Source: Halichoerus grypus (Eukaryota > Chordata > Mammalia > Carnivora > Phocidae). From it: DNA of 64,000 nt. This document shows positions 48,371 to 60,559 of this stretch, in pieces (the stretch's first letter is position 1; every line of letters starts with the position of its first letter). The position numbers and the translations under genes were made by a program. The DNA lies in assembly GCF_964656455.1 (NCBI RefSeq), contig NC_135721.1, positions 46,135,530 to 46,199,529 of the forward strand. The letters are read 5' to 3'. The notes beneath the pieces are model-generated. The model was given only the letters and a program-made list of their open reading frames with translations, did not search any database and had not been told where the DNA came from.

Positions 48371-49655
48371 TTTTTTTTTTAATTTTATTTTATTATGTTA
48401 TGTTAGTCACCATACAATACATTATTAGTTTTGATGTAGTGATCCACGATTCACTGTTTCGTTTAATACCCAGTGCTCCATGCAGTATGTGCCCTCCTTA
48501 ATACCCAACACCCCCTCTCCTCTAAAACCCTCAGTTTGTTTCTCAGAGTCCATAGTCTTTCATGCTTCATCTCTCCCTCCGATTCCCCCCCTTCATTTTT
48601 CCCTTCCTTCTCTTAATGTCCTCTATGCTATTCCTTATGTTCCACAAATAAGTGAAACCATATGATAATTGACTTTCTCTGCTTGACTTATTTCACTTAG
48701 CATAATCTCCTCCAGTCCCATCCATGTTGATGTAAAAGTTGGGTATTCATCCTTTCTGATGGCTGAGTAATATTCCATTGTATATATGGACCACATCTTC
48801 TTTATCCATTCATCTGTTGAAGGGCATCTGGGCTCTTTCCACAGTTTGGCTATTGCGGACATTGCTGCTATGAACATTGGGGTGCATATGGCCCTTCTTT
48901 TCACTACATCTGTGTCTTTGGGGTAAATACCCAGGAGTGTAATTGCTGAGTCATAGGGTAGCTCTATTTTTAATTTTTTGAGGAACCTCCACACTGTTTT
49001 CCAAAGTGGCTGTACCAACTTGCATTCCCACCAACAGTGTAAGAGGGTTCCCACAACCTCTCCAACATTTGCTGTTTCTTACCCTGTCAATTTTTGCCAT
49101 TCTAACTGGTGTAAGGTGGTATCTCAATGTGGTTTTAATTTGAATTTTCCTGATGGCTAAGGATGATGAACATTTTTTCATGTGTCTGTTAGCCATTTGT
49201 ATGTCTTCTTCAGAGAAGTGTCTGTTCATGTCTTCTGCCCATTTTTTGACTTGATTATTTGTTTTTTGGGTGTTGAGTTTGAGAAGTTCTTTATAGATCT
49301 TGGATACCAGCCCTTTATCTGTAGTGTAATTTGCAAATATCTTCTCCCATTCTGTGGGTTGCCTCTTTGTTTTGTTGACTGTTTCCTTTGCTGTGCAGAA
49401 GCTTTTTATCTTGATGAAGTCCCAAAAGTTCATTTTTGCTTTTGTTTCACTAGCTTTTGGAGATGTATCTTGAAAGAAGTTGCTGTGGCCAATGTCAAAG
49501 AAGTTATTGCCTATGTTCTCCTCTAGGATTTTGATGGATTCCTGTCTCACATTGAGGTCTTTCATCCATTTTGAGTTTATCTTTGTGTATGGTGTTAGAG
49601 AATGGTCGAATCTTAGTTCTGGATAACATTGCATCTATTTTCCAAGCAGTGGGAT
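48371..49655 (-). mobile_element. 5'-truncated carnivore L1 with 3' UTR and ORF2 end
   Basis: T-run, then antisense carnivore L1 3' UTR (48371-48634; ATGTTATGTTAGTCACCATA, CAGTGCTCCATGCAGTATGT), then the ORF2 C-terminal third to about 49655, where L1 similarity stops. It is the longest recent L1 in the window. I could not find a clear target-site duplication. The 5' edge may be a truncation or later rearrangement. Confidence 0.93.
48635..49634 (-). pseudogene. L1 ORF2 C-terminal remnant, frameshifted
   Basis: Encodes the end of the L1 ORF2 protein, whose intact form carries endonuclease and reverse transcriptase domains; both are missing here and only the C-terminal domain remains. Two frames join at about 49050. 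The upstream frame (49634 down) contains [52 protein letters not shown] and KCWRGCG. The downstream frame contains [48 protein letters not shown] and ends at the natural stop at 48635. The small indel between them falls inside the C-terminal cysteine motif (CWRGC ... HCWWEC). The piece is a dead, 5'-truncated copy with no promoter. Confidence 0.93.
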
Positions 49656-50262
49656 ACCTATAGCTGATTATTTCAATTAAATTATTGACATTCAGATTTT
49701 GCAGTGAGAAGGAAAGATAAAACCAACAGAAATGATGATAAATAAATAAAAGTACGATTCATTTTAGTTTAGAATAAATCAATATGCAAATAAGACTACT
49801 CATATTTGCCTTATATTCCATTATCTTTTGACAAAGCACAGCTTTGAAATTTGGGTGCATTTTTTTAATATCTTGATGTATTGTTAATTTTATTATTTTA
49901 TTTTTTTCTGAATTTGGTTTGGACATATGCTGAATGGTGCAGGAATGGATCCAGGCTTTGTATGGCCGGAACTTTTTCAATTTGTGTGTGTGTGGCGGGG
50001 CGGGGGGGGGGTGGTTGGGGGCAAATCTTTTAAGGAAAAAAACAAACATGTTATATATAAGTATATGGACACAATATTATGTGCTTACATGGCTACTTAT
50101 GTGGAATGGGGAAAAAAGAAACATGACAAATTTGTAAAAATGTGACAAACTCAACCATTTACACCAAATCCAGAAAAAATTAAGATGATTTCATCTCTAT
50201 AATAATTTTGCCTACATTTTTGGCTGCTTAGTCTATGATCACTTGCCTGTTCATACGATGAT
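49656..50262. other. Unassigned, contains a G-run
   Basis: AT-rich apart from the G-rich tract at 49995-50021. No gene is seen. Confidence 0.5.
49995..50021 (+). repeat. G-rich tract with quadruplex-type pattern
   Basis: Four or more runs of at least four G separated by short loops, following a (TG)n stretch, in otherwise AT-rich DNA. Confidence 0.75.
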
Positions 50263-50280
50263 GGTTTTACATTGTTTTTT

Positions 50281-50470
50281 GTTTGTTTTTTGTTTTGAGA
50301 GAGATAAGGAGAGAGAGCCAGCAAGCACAGGGGGAGGGGAAGAGAGGAGCGGAGGGAGAGAGAATCTTAAGAAGCTCCATGCCCAGCGCAGAGCCTGATG
50401 AGGGGCTCAATCTCATGACCCTGAGATCATGACCTGAGCCGAAATCAAATGACTGAGCCACCCAGGCCCA
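50281..50470 (-). repeat. CAN-SINE (minus), degraded
   Basis: Antisense CAN-SINE: GAGAGAGATAAGGAGAGAGA, AAGCTCCATGCCCAGCGCAG, TGACCCTGAGATCATGACCT, GACTGAGCCACCCAGG. About a dozen bases before GACTGAGCC are missing. The flanks (TTTTACATTG / CTTTACATTT) suggest an eroded duplication. Confidence 0.88.
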
Positions 50471-52044
50471 CTTTACATTTTTAATGAAGACAACAGAAAG
50501 ATAAATTAGTCTTTCCTCTAACATGATTGATCAAAACCTGATAGCATAAAAATGTTTATTTCATTATGTTAACATAATGTAAATTTTTAGAATTGCTGTC
50601 AAATTTAGAAAAACTTCTATCAAGTTTCTTTTCTGTGTGAACTCTAAGAGGTTTCAGAGGTTTCTTGGGCAGTGAGTCAACTTAAACACTCCTTGAATTG
50701 ATTACGCTCTACCAATTTGTCACTGCTGTCCTCACATCATACATTGGGGAAGAGATGGTCCTGAGGCTGGTAGGAATATTCCTGCAAGCCATTCTTGCAC
50801 CAAGACAGTGAGCAATAACATAATTGTATGTGCAAACCATAAAAATGTGTCCCAATAAACCCACTGTAAACTTCCCCATTAGACACGTATCCCAGGTGAA
50901 CTTTCTATTAAGAAGATCCCAAAATTGCCTACAGCCATCCCATACCATATGACAGGAGAGGGGGTGTTATGTAGAAAAAGAGAGAAAAGAGACAGTGGTC
51001 TTAGTTAAATTACAGGTAAAATACCTTATTTTGAAATGACCAAGTGAACAGATTTTAGGCTCACCAGCAAGGACCCTGGAAGGAGCCCATGCAAGTGAGG
51101 AACTTGAGGCTTAAGCTTCATTAACTTGAGGGTAAATCTTTATTTCTTTTTCTTTATTTTGGCCTCTGAGAAGTTAAAGGGGTAGATAGATTATGAAGAC
51201 AAGGTGATATTCTGGCTCAAACTTGAGTCTGATAAATTGCTTTAAATCAGTCTAATCCATAAACAGACAAACACTCCAAAAATATGAAGAACCAAAATTG
51301 TCAGACTATCTAGTGTTATAAGACCTCTGATAACTGGGAGCATTGGGTAGTAGTCCTTGCTTCAATTTCCAGTATATTGGAAACTAAGCAGAAAAATATT
51401 CCCATTCTTATCCCTCTACTGTGTGTGTATGTGTGCGCACGTGCATTCTCTTGAATGAGTCCATGCTGATTCTAACAGGAGAGTGTCCTGGGGGAATAAA
51501 TATGATAGGTTCCCAGATGGAGGAAAAAATCCTGAAATATATAATGTCAAAATAATGTCCACTAGAGTCATTTTACTGGGTAAAGAACAGTAGCCAGCTG
51601 AAGGGCTACCTCATGATGAACACCTGGAGTGGAACGTGGAAATGCAGAATCACAAGTACTCATGGGGCTCATATAAATCAATATGCTCATCTTTTAGGCT
51701 AATTTTTTTTTATAATTTCCCCCCTTATAAAATACAGTAATTGAAAATGTAAACATCATCTTCCTCCATTTTTAAAATAGAGATTGTCTAAGATGTTCAC
51801 TATTTATATAGTTCTTTTTGAGTTTGGTTTCCTACTGAATACAGGATGTCTCTTGACTTGCTCCTGATTTTCAGCCAGGGTTGGTGATTTGTGTCCTTTA
51901 CAAAGTCCCCAGTGGACAAGTACCAAATCACATTCAACTCTGAGACTGTGGTTACCTGTCAGCTCAAAGTACGGGGTTTACCTGGTATCTTCCTGATATC
52001 AGGTTACAGTCACACAGACGTTACAACTTTTACTCTGTCTGGGG
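50471..52044. other. Unassigned sequence
   Basis: No gene. Short GT stretch at about 51420-51434. An A/T-rich unassigned block fills the rest. Confidence 0.5.
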
Positions 52045-52262
52045 TGGAGCTGGTAGGCTCTGGGAATAGATTGCCTGGATTCAGATCCCTTCTTCACCCC
52101 TTATTTGTTATGTAACTTTGGACAAACTTTCTCTGACTTGGTTACATCATCTGTGAAATAAAGATCTTGAGGCAACCATCTGAAGGTTGGTGTAAGGTTT
52201 TTTGAGTTGATCCACATGAAGACCTTAGAACTATGTTCAGCACAAAGTATTAACTCATTCTT
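52045..52262 (+). repeat. MIR, near full length
   Basis: GAGCTGGTAGGCTCTGGGAA, TTGCCTGGATTCAGATCCC, TATGTAACTTTGGACAAAC, CATCATCTGTGAAATAAAG, TATGTTCAGCACAAAGTATT are in MIR order. Confidence 0.85.
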
Positions 52263-54736
52263 AATCATGTTTATTCTAAAGTCTTGGTTGCAGCTTGTGC
52301 TACCTCAATTTACTATTTACTTCATTATGTTTTATTGTGATTTAATTACAGTTCAAGGGTCCATCACAGGTTCCATCTCCCTGGAGAAATGCAAGTGATC
52401 TGTGGGATTCAGATCTCTTTGGGGGACCCTTAATTAACTTATTTTTGCAAAATATTGTTGGTCTTTTCTGCTGCTTTGCCACTGCTGATCATTTCCTCCT
52501 TCTTCTGGTATAGTTCTTTTACTTCATGTATCTATTTGGCTTCATCAAAGTTCCCTTTACCCTCTCTCTGTACTTACACCCACAAGAAATATGTGTACAT
52601 AAAATTTATCGACATAATGTACACTGAAGAGGAATTATTTAAAATCTTTAAATTTGATAGTAAAATACAATTCCAAACTTCTTGGATAATAGTTAATAGA
52701 TCTAAGAGAAAATTAGCAAAGCATGTTGGTGGTATTGCTAGTTACTGACATCAATAGTGTGAACATCCTGCTGTGATTTGTCAAGGCTTCCAATCACCAG
52801 ATTGGAGAGGTGTGTCTAGACTGTATAAAAAGACATTGGGCATGAGAAGCTCAGCCAGCAAGGGATGTTGCTTAAGAGATGTGATCTTTACCAGCGGGTA
52901 TCAAGTCAACCTGACTAGAGGCATCCTGGACACATATTTCCCATCTTAGAAAAATGCATACCTAGCTGTGTGGTGGGAAGAGCATTCTACTCACTCCTGC
53001 TTCTCCTAAGTCACACTCACCAGCATTTTAGTTTTCTGTAAAATATGATTTGTAACTCAGAATTGAGAATTGAGAATTGGAGGCATAGACCACTGATCAA
53101 GTAAACTCTTCAATAATTGCACCTTCCTATGTGTAATAAAGCTTAATTATTGGAAATAAGCTAACTGTTTAGAGACCATTATCAATAAGGCAGACTAGTA
53201 TGAAGGGGTTCACTCAAATCCTTGGGAAATATTTCAACTTTCAATTTTGTGAAACTCTTAGAACTTGTAAAGAATCCAAAGAAGACAAGGTAACACATGT
53301 TATTGATGTCATTCAGTTTACCAAAATTCCATGTTATTTTCCCTTTATTCCTTCTGCTGAAAGGTGTGAATTGATAACAGACAAAAGGAAGTTGTTTGTA
53401 CTCAAATAACTGAATAGAATATAGGATTGGGTACTTCTTATAGGATTTGAACTCACTGTTGGGATGCAAACAATTGAAATCCAATGCCTTTACCATGTGT
53501 AAAAACACTATCTGGTGGGTGCTTGGCAAAACTGATTTTTAAAAACTATTTAACATCTACGTGACTCAATGTCTGCCTTGGACTTATCTTGAGAGGCGCT
53601 CACATTCTTAAGTTCAGGCAGGAACTCCCTCCCTACTTAGTTAAAGTCAGAGCTTTTCTCTGCACTACTGTTAAAAAGCATAAGCTCATTTGTGAAGCAT
53701 AGAAATGACAAAAGAATTGAAATGTTGATCCACAAACACACAAGCATGCACATACACACACACTTGAAACCCGTGTTCACTGCACTTCTCATTACCCACT
53801 CCACCAGGCTAGAACTATTTGGTAATTACCCTCCTCCTACAATTCCTCTGATAGTGCTAACTGACAAGTAGGAGTGGCTGCTACAATAGCACTCCTCTAT
53901 GAAATGTTCAATAAAGAAAATGATACTTATACAATAAAAAAGACGGAGGAAAGCTGCCTTTGAAGCATATATAACCACTCCCTCTTTGAAGGTAGTTTAA
54001 AAATATAGTGATTGTAAAATGTGGCATGCTTTCCTTTTTGTTTGTAACTGGTAAAGGGATTGATGGGACAGTGCAGTGAAAAAAATACTAAAAAAGAGAG
54101 GCCAAAGGTATTGAAAGTGATGACAATCAGGACTGGTTCAACACAGCATCTGATGAGCAACCCTTAATGAAACTTTTAATTAAAGCAGTCACAAACTTAG
54201 ATATGCAGGGATTTTTATTTTATTTTTGTTTGCTCATTTATTGAAAATTGAACCTAATTTCAAGTATCCATTCTTAAGGGATGACAAAGATTTCATCCAG
54301 TTTGATTGAAGGGGTTCCTGTGTGCCCCTTTATGTGTATTGAAGGGGTTCCTGTGTGCCCAGCACATTATGTCAAATTTCTAAGAGAACTTATATAATGT
54401 CCATGAATTGATGTTCTGGGGTAAGGTCAAGCTAGTGGGGATGGGGACATCTGATTATTGATGTCACTTTCCATATGGCATCTGTTGATATGTCATATCT
54501 GCTGCCCTCCCCCCCTCACACAACATACACATACACACAGGTCAAATATGGATTTTCCATATTCTAGTCTCCAGTATCACTTCAGGTACAGTGATTGTAA
54601 ATCCTGTACTGCTATTAGACACAATCATTCTGCTGCTCCTGCATGATGTAGTGTTAAAGGAAACTTGTGAAGCTCTCTAAGACCCCTTCTTCTATAAAAA
54701 CTTGATTCAATAATGTATTTTCTGGGAACTTTATTC
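52263..54736. other. Unassigned sequence with small tandem repeats
   Basis: AT-rich DNA without recognised genes. At 54305-54327 and 54338-54360 a 23-base segment (GGGGTTCCTGTGTGCCC with upstream ATTGAA) is perfectly repeated with a 33-base period. AATTGAG repeats about three times at 53061-53078. Minus- and plus-strand frames of 60-115 codons overlap at 53182-53529 and show no family. Confidence 0.5.
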
Positions 54737-55092
54737 TGCTATAGATTTACTTGTGCCCCCCCCATTCATATATTGAAGCTCTAACCCCTAATGTGATTAT
54801 TTAGAGATGGGGGCTTTGGTAGGAAATAGGTTTAGATGGAGTCATGAAGGTAGAGCCCTCATGATGGGATCCATGCCCTTATAAAAAGAGACCCCAGAGA
54901 GTTTGCTCTCTGTCCATCAGTTGAGGATCTCAGTTGAGGTAACCATCTTTGAGTAAGGAAGAAAGCTCTTATCAAAAAGCCAACCATCAGGCAGCCTGAT
55001 TTCCAGTGTTCAGACTATAAGGAAATAGATGTCTTTTGTTTAAGCCAGTCAGTCTATAGTGTTTTCTTAGGCAGCCCAAACTGACTAGGACA
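54737..55092 (+). repeat. MaLR solo LTR (MLT1/MST-like), near full length
   Basis: About 356 bases, starting TGCTATAGATTTACTTGTGC and ending GCCCAAACTGACTAGGACA. Inside are ATATTGAAGCTCTAACCCCT, TTTAGAGATGGGGGCTTTGG, TGATGGGATCCATGCCCTTA and TTTTGTTTAAGCCAGTCAGT, the expected LTR order. No internal region adjoins. Old. Confidence 0.88.
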
Positions 55093-55599
55093 CTTCTTGG
55101 TCATCAACCTGAGATGGAAGCCCAGATTCCCACTGTGTTTCATTTTCATAAACTTATCTCTGCCGTTTCCACAGGGCTTACCCAAGGAGGCAGGGTTCAG
55201 GGATGCCTTTAAAGGACCCAAACTCTCCTCACATCTCTGATGTTGCTTCTCTCCACAGCCTTGAGAATCATCTTCTATTTTGAGGGTGGTCAAAGGTAGT
55301 CAGTGATGGCACTTTTGCTTCCCTCATCCCCAATGTAGTCTGCCATGAGTTCTCTCTATTCCACTCTGTTTAGTTCTCTAAAACACAAAAAGTAGAAACA
55401 GACTCTTCTCTTTTCTGCCTTCTACAGTCATATTCCTTTTGAGATACTACCCCTTTCCTATGTGACAGAGTACTTGACTCAGACATAGAGAAAAAGAACA
55501 AGAGATGGAGTAACAAGAAATAGTTATAGCTATAATATACACTTAGTAGATATGTAGATATTGAAAAAGAAATATTTACATTTGTGTATGTGTGTGACA
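55093..55599. other. Unassigned sequence
   Basis: No gene or repeat recognised; minus-strand frames lack any family resemblance. Confidence 0.5.
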
Positions 55600-55775
55600 T
55601 TTAAATCTATATCAGTCTGTAAATCTATATTGTTATCTTAATTTTATTGATAAGGAAAGTGAGGTTGATTGAAGTGGAACCTCTATTAAAATTAGAATAT
55701 AATTGAGGATAAATTGCTAGGCTTTAAAAACACCCCCACATCTACCTGATTATAAATCCCATGTTCTTAAATTCT
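55600..55775 (-). repeat. Possible MIR fragment
   Basis: TTTATTGATAAGGAAAGTGA followed by TATAAATCCCATGTTCTTAA resembles a decayed antisense MIR. Confidence 0.45.
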
Positions 55776-56952
55776 GTTAAAATAATTTATATTAACCTAT
55801 ATATTAGAATAATGTCTATACTAGATTAATGTTTCTATGCAGTAAATTTAAGATACTAACTATGGCATCTATCATCTATGCATGCTTGATCTGGAATCTA
55901 ATGGAGTCTACTAAAACTCCAAATAATTCTGCAAATTCACTGGGAGAGAAACATCAACAACTTTTCAGATAGGATCCAGTGGTTCTTCCCGGCTACTTTG
56001 GGTGGCATTGGAAATATGGGTGCACATAATGAAATTTGAAAATTTACATAGACTCCCAGGACTGCCCCTGGAAATGACGGGTTAGTTGTTTGTTTTTTTG
56101 TTTTTGTTTTTGTTTTTTTAAATATTGCCCTCTTTTCATTGACTTGGATTTCTTATTCCAATTTACCAAAAGTTGTGCTTCTATCTATCAAATAACAAAA
56201 CACAAATGATTAGGAACCATTTATGCATGCTGCCTCTACATTATAGCAGTGGACACAGCCACATAGTCTGAACAGTAATGCTTCAATCATAGATAATTTA
56301 AGATGGAAATAAACACTTTTTTACAAGTTTATTAAAAATATGTATAACCTTTTTTAAAAATAACCTAGCATTTTTTAATGAAACAAATTACTTAGATTTG
56401 TATCTTTTTTTCCTCTTAGAAAGCACATAATTATCTTATTAAGTTAACTAATTAATAGTAATTTTAAAAGAAATGATAGTCTCAAATATACTTTGGAGAA
56501 TTTCCCACTAAACTTTAATTTTATTAAAGCAACTTGAATCTTAGCCTAAAGTTAAGTACTCCGCTGGGAGTTTCTTTTCATGGTTTCCCCTTGCTCATCT
56601 TCAAAGTGAGCTTACCATTAAGTGGCCAGCTAGACATGTTCTATAATCTTTGGTGCTCTGAGTAAGTAATAGGATCTTTTAATTTAGCAATATAACTTTA
56701 TGAGAGAAAAAATAGAAATGTGATTATTTTGTCTTTAAAATAAAGACTCTCTGGATTCTGTGCTTATTCGCTAATGACTTTCTTTATACACAGAAAATGT
56801 GACCTGGAGTGCACAATTACTAAGGAAGGATACTCTCCAAAAAATGGGAAGTTAGATAAATTGTTACACTTATTTTTGCTCAGCACACAGTCGTGCGTAA
56901 AGAAAGATGGTATCATCAAGAATAGAAAAGGAACCATACAGAGAATGATATC
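55776..56952. other. Unassigned AT-rich sequence
   Basis: A (TTTTTG)n-like tract lies at about 56091-56120. No gene is recognised. Confidence 0.5.
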
Positions 56953-56968
56953 AAAACTGACTTGTTTA

Positions 56969-57164
56969 GGGCGCCTGGGTGGCTCAGTTGGTTAAGCGAC
57001 TGCCTTCGGCTCAGGTCATGATCCTGGAGTCCCTGGATCGAGTCCCACATCAGGCTCCCTGCTCGGCAGGGAGTCTGCTTCTCCCTCTGACCCTCCCCCC
57101 TCTCATGTGCTCTCTCTCATTCTCTCTCTCTCAAATAAATAAATAAAATCTTTAAAAAAAAAAA
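56969..57164 (+). repeat. Young CAN-SINE with perfect 16-base TSD
   Basis: Close to the young consensus (GGGCGCCTGGGTGGCTCAG, GGTTAAGCGACTGCCTTCGG, CTGCTCGGCAGGGAGTCTGC). AAAACTGACTTGTTTA lies at 56953-56968 and 57165-57180. Probably among the youngest insertions here. Confidence 0.98.
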
Positions 57165-57199
57165 AAAACTGACTTGTTTAAGTCTTCCTGGACATTTTG

Positions 57200-58621
57200 C
57201 TCATCAATTACTTTAGACATCTGGGCCACTGAGCCTCTATCAACTATACGGCTTAAGACAATGGTTTTAATAACATCATAGTGGAGTCACCTACACAATG
57301 TAATATCTAAATTTTGGAAACAAATGAAGAGTGTAGAAAAGACTCTGATAGTTCCAAGAAGGGAAAAATACACGTAAGCAAGATTTATGACATAAAGATA
57401 AATAAATATAATTCTTATGAGGTAGAAGAAGAACACAATTTTGAAAACAAATTATTGCAGGAACAAACGTATTTCAGATTCCATTCACTTTAATTCCACA
57501 CAGAAATTAAAACTAAGCCTAAAAAATTATTGAAAATATGTTTATACATCAATGTACCTACTTAATTTTTGAAATATTAAATAAAGATTCTTTAAATTAA
57601 TCACATAAAAACTGGAAAACAAAATCACCCTTTTTATACAGTATCATACCAACAAAACTCAGAAGTCTAAAAAAGGTATTGGGAAATTTAAATCGAGTTC
57701 ATTCCTTTACATTAAATAAAGGCAAGTCAATAAATACTATTTTATATGGACATTAATAACCTCAGAAATGTAACTTCAATTAATTTTAAATGTAGAAGCT
57801 TATAACCATCACAATTAAAATAAAAATAATAATTGGCAAGTGTATGTTTTCAAAAATAGAAATAAAAGAGTAAGAAACATAAAGCGAGGTAACAATAAGA
57901 TAACATAAAATCCCATAACTGAAATTTAGCCAGTATTCATGGTACAATAAACCCCAAGGCCCATTCTAAGGTGTTGATGTCTTTCTTGTACTGATTGTTA
58001 AGTATTTTAAATATTATTCCAATTATCACAATAAGTGAAATGGATTAAAATTTCCCAAAACACACAAATGAAAAATTACAACAAAATAAACGAAAATTAA
58101 AACAAAACAAGGACTCAGCATATCCAGTTAAAACAGGGGGAAAGAGATATGATGACTGAAAAAAATTCCACAAACCAATAACTCTTTCATAAAGAAGGAC
58201 AAAGGACAAAGAAACATAAGAAAGTCGGATGACAATCCTGGATGATCAATATTTGATTAGTTATTGTTCCAAAAGAGAGAACAGAGAAGATGGAGGGAAG
58301 AAATTATCAAAAAAAACCACTGCCAGAAATTTTGCTAGAAATGTAAGAACATGAGTTTCTAAATTGAAGGGTTCACCTGTGACCTACACACTGAATAAAA
58401 AAAAAAAAAAAAAGACCCTACCTGAAGAATGTAATAGTGAAAATTTCAAAACACCAAAAATAGAGTTAACTAAAAGTTTCTGAAGTGGGAAAACCGACAG
58501 TACCAAGGGAAAATCATACCCGATCTAGCTGTCTGCATGAACTAAAATGACAATTACATGTGAATGTAGAATCAAGTCATTTTCAGACATGCAAGATCTC
58601 AAAATACTTTTATCCCATTCA
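57200..58621 (+). repeat. Ancient L1/HAL1-like relic, partly unassigned
   Basis: From about 58250 the text follows an old plus-strand L1-related element: GATGGAGGGAAGAAATTATC, ACATGAGTTTCTAAATTGAA, TTTCAAAACACCAAAAATAG, GTCATTTTCAGACATGCAAG. The stretch 57200-58250 is AT-rich and fits the same element only loosely. A 17-base A-run lies at about 58397-58413. Confidence 0.5.
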
Positions 58622-59392
58622 CAGTAAAACAGTCTGCATCTGATTGACTGGGATCTCTTCTGGAGCCCAAAAGAGCCAGTGGATACTTCTCAGCCTTCTC
58701 CCTCCAGTTTGTTCCAACAATAAAGCCAAGTTGCCAACATCTCTCTGGAAGGAGCTTGTTCGTATGTCTAGCAACCCAACTTTTATGGTTGTTATCCAAG
58801 AGACAGCCCCTAAATCACCCAGCTCTCATAGTCAATAGGGCTTGCATTCATGAGTCTCAAAGGACTATTGTGAACAAAGTAGCAGCTTTTCAATAGGTAC
58901 CTGAGCACTCTCTATGGACATATGCACTCAGGCTCAGTGCAGAGGGAGCAGGAAAAAACACTCATTTCCCAGTTTCTCCCTGGAAGGGGTTTGACTACAT
59001 ACTTTCCCAACTTCTACCTGAGGGTCTGGCTTCTCATCAGCCTGCATATAGGTGGTGACTGAGATCCTACTGCAAGCCCTAAAGAGCTGATAGGCACTTC
59101 CTTCGAATTCTCCATCTGTCCAGCTCCAAGAGTAAAACCAGGTGTCCAGCTGCTCCTTGGAAAGAGCTTATCCATACATTTAGCATCTCCACTTTTGTGG
59201 GTACCATCTAAGGGACGGACTCTCAAATCACCCAGCTCTTAAAGCAAATAGACTTGGAATTCATGAGTTTACAGGACCATATTAAATAAAAAGTTTTCAA
59301 ACAGGCGCACACCACTTCTGTAGCTATGCCCCCCTGGGTTCAGTGCAAAGGGAACAGGCAAAGACACTCATCTTCCAGTTTCTCCCTGGAAG
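58622..59392. repeat. Diverged tandem duplication of about 410 bp
   Basis: Two units share landmarks in the same order: GGATCTC/GAGATCC at 58651 and 59061, AAATCACCCAGCTCT at 58812 and 59225, ATTCATGAGT, GGTTCAGTGCA-like text, and CAGTTTCTCCCTGGAAG at 58970 and 59376. Spacing is 406-413. The units differ at roughly a quarter of positions by eye. Flanking sequence is L1-like on both sides, so this may be internal to an old L1. Not named. Confidence 0.7.
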
Positions 59393-59690
59393 AGAACACT
59401 CCCAAACTCATTTAAGAGGCCAGCATTATTCTGATACCAAAGCCAGACACTACAAGCAAAGAAAATCCCAGGCCAATATCCCTGATGATCCCTAAACATA
59501 GATGCAAAAATTCTCAACAGAATATTAGCTAATTAAATTCAATAGTAGATTAAAATCAATTAAAATCAATTGTAACAAACTTATAATACTAATACAAGAT
59601 GCTAATTATTATGAGGAAAAAGGAATTCTGTACTATCTGCTCCATATTTCTGTAAACCTTAAACCATTCTAAAAAATAAATACTAATTTT
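59393..59690 (+). repeat. L1 ORF2 fragment
   Basis: Sense ORF2 text: CTCATTTAAGAGGCCAGCAT, TCTGATACCAAAGCCAGACA, CAGGCCAATATCCCTGATGA, TAGATGCAAAAATTCTCAAC. The L1 match fades after about 59530. Confidence 0.75.
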
Positions 59691-59794
59691 TGAAAAAATA
59701 ATGTTGTATCAGAATAACAACAACAATAACTTTCTTGGAGTCAAGAAAGAAGCAAATTTGTAATTACCATTTTTAATAGAACTTAACCTTTATT

Positions 59795-59993
59795 GGGGCG
59801 CATGGGTGGCTTAGTCAGTTAAGCTTCCAACTCTTGGTTTCCGCTCAGATCATGATTTCAGGGTGGTGAGATGGAGTCTGGCTCCATGTTCAGTGGGGAG
59901 TTGGCTTCCCCTCTCCCTCTTTCTCTGCCTCTCCCCCTGCTCACCTTCTCTTTCTCTCTCTCAAATAAATAAATAAATCTTTTTAAAAAAAAA
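59795..59993 (+). repeat. CAN-SINE, older subtype
   Basis: Has the older body (CCAACTCTTGGTTTCCGCTC) as at 1538. A 17-base duplication with one mismatch, AGAACTTAACCTTTATT / AGAACTTAAACTTTATT, lies at 59778-59794 and 59994-60010. Confidence 0.95.
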
Positions 59994-60010
59994 AGAACTT
60001 AAACTTTATT

Positions 60011-60545
60011 CATTAATAGGCAAATTCATAGACATTGCTCTTATTAAAAAATAAGTAATTGTTTACGCATTCCACTGAAAAAGATACATAAATGACAACA
60101 AAGCAAAACAAAGCAGGATACATACATTAATATATGTAAATTGTTAATGTTATGAAAGCAAAATGTAGTGAGCCAGAAATGAAATAATTTAGTTCATAAT
60201 AAATCCAAGTACTTTATCTTTGAAAAATTCACAAAAAAGAGAACTAGACTATCTAATCAAGTATAAAGGATGAGAATGATAAACACATTGTAGAAATGAT
60301 AAAATGTGATTAAACTACAGATACAAAGATAGAAAATTTTAAGAGATATGTTATTATGTGCAACAACATGTTAAATTTTAAAATCAATCATTTTAGATGT
60401 TTACCAAAATAAAAAATCTAAAGTCTCTTAAGCTAAGATTAATCTGTTGTTATTTTAGAATAAAGCAATGAAGTAAAAATTTCAGGGCACCAAGAGGCAT
60501 AGGAAATATTCAAAGGTTATTATGCTATGCGTACATTCTTTATCA
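60011..60545. other. Unassigned AT-rich sequence
   Basis: No gene or repeat recognised. Confidence 0.5.
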
Positions 60546-60559
60546 AAAACAACTGCTCC

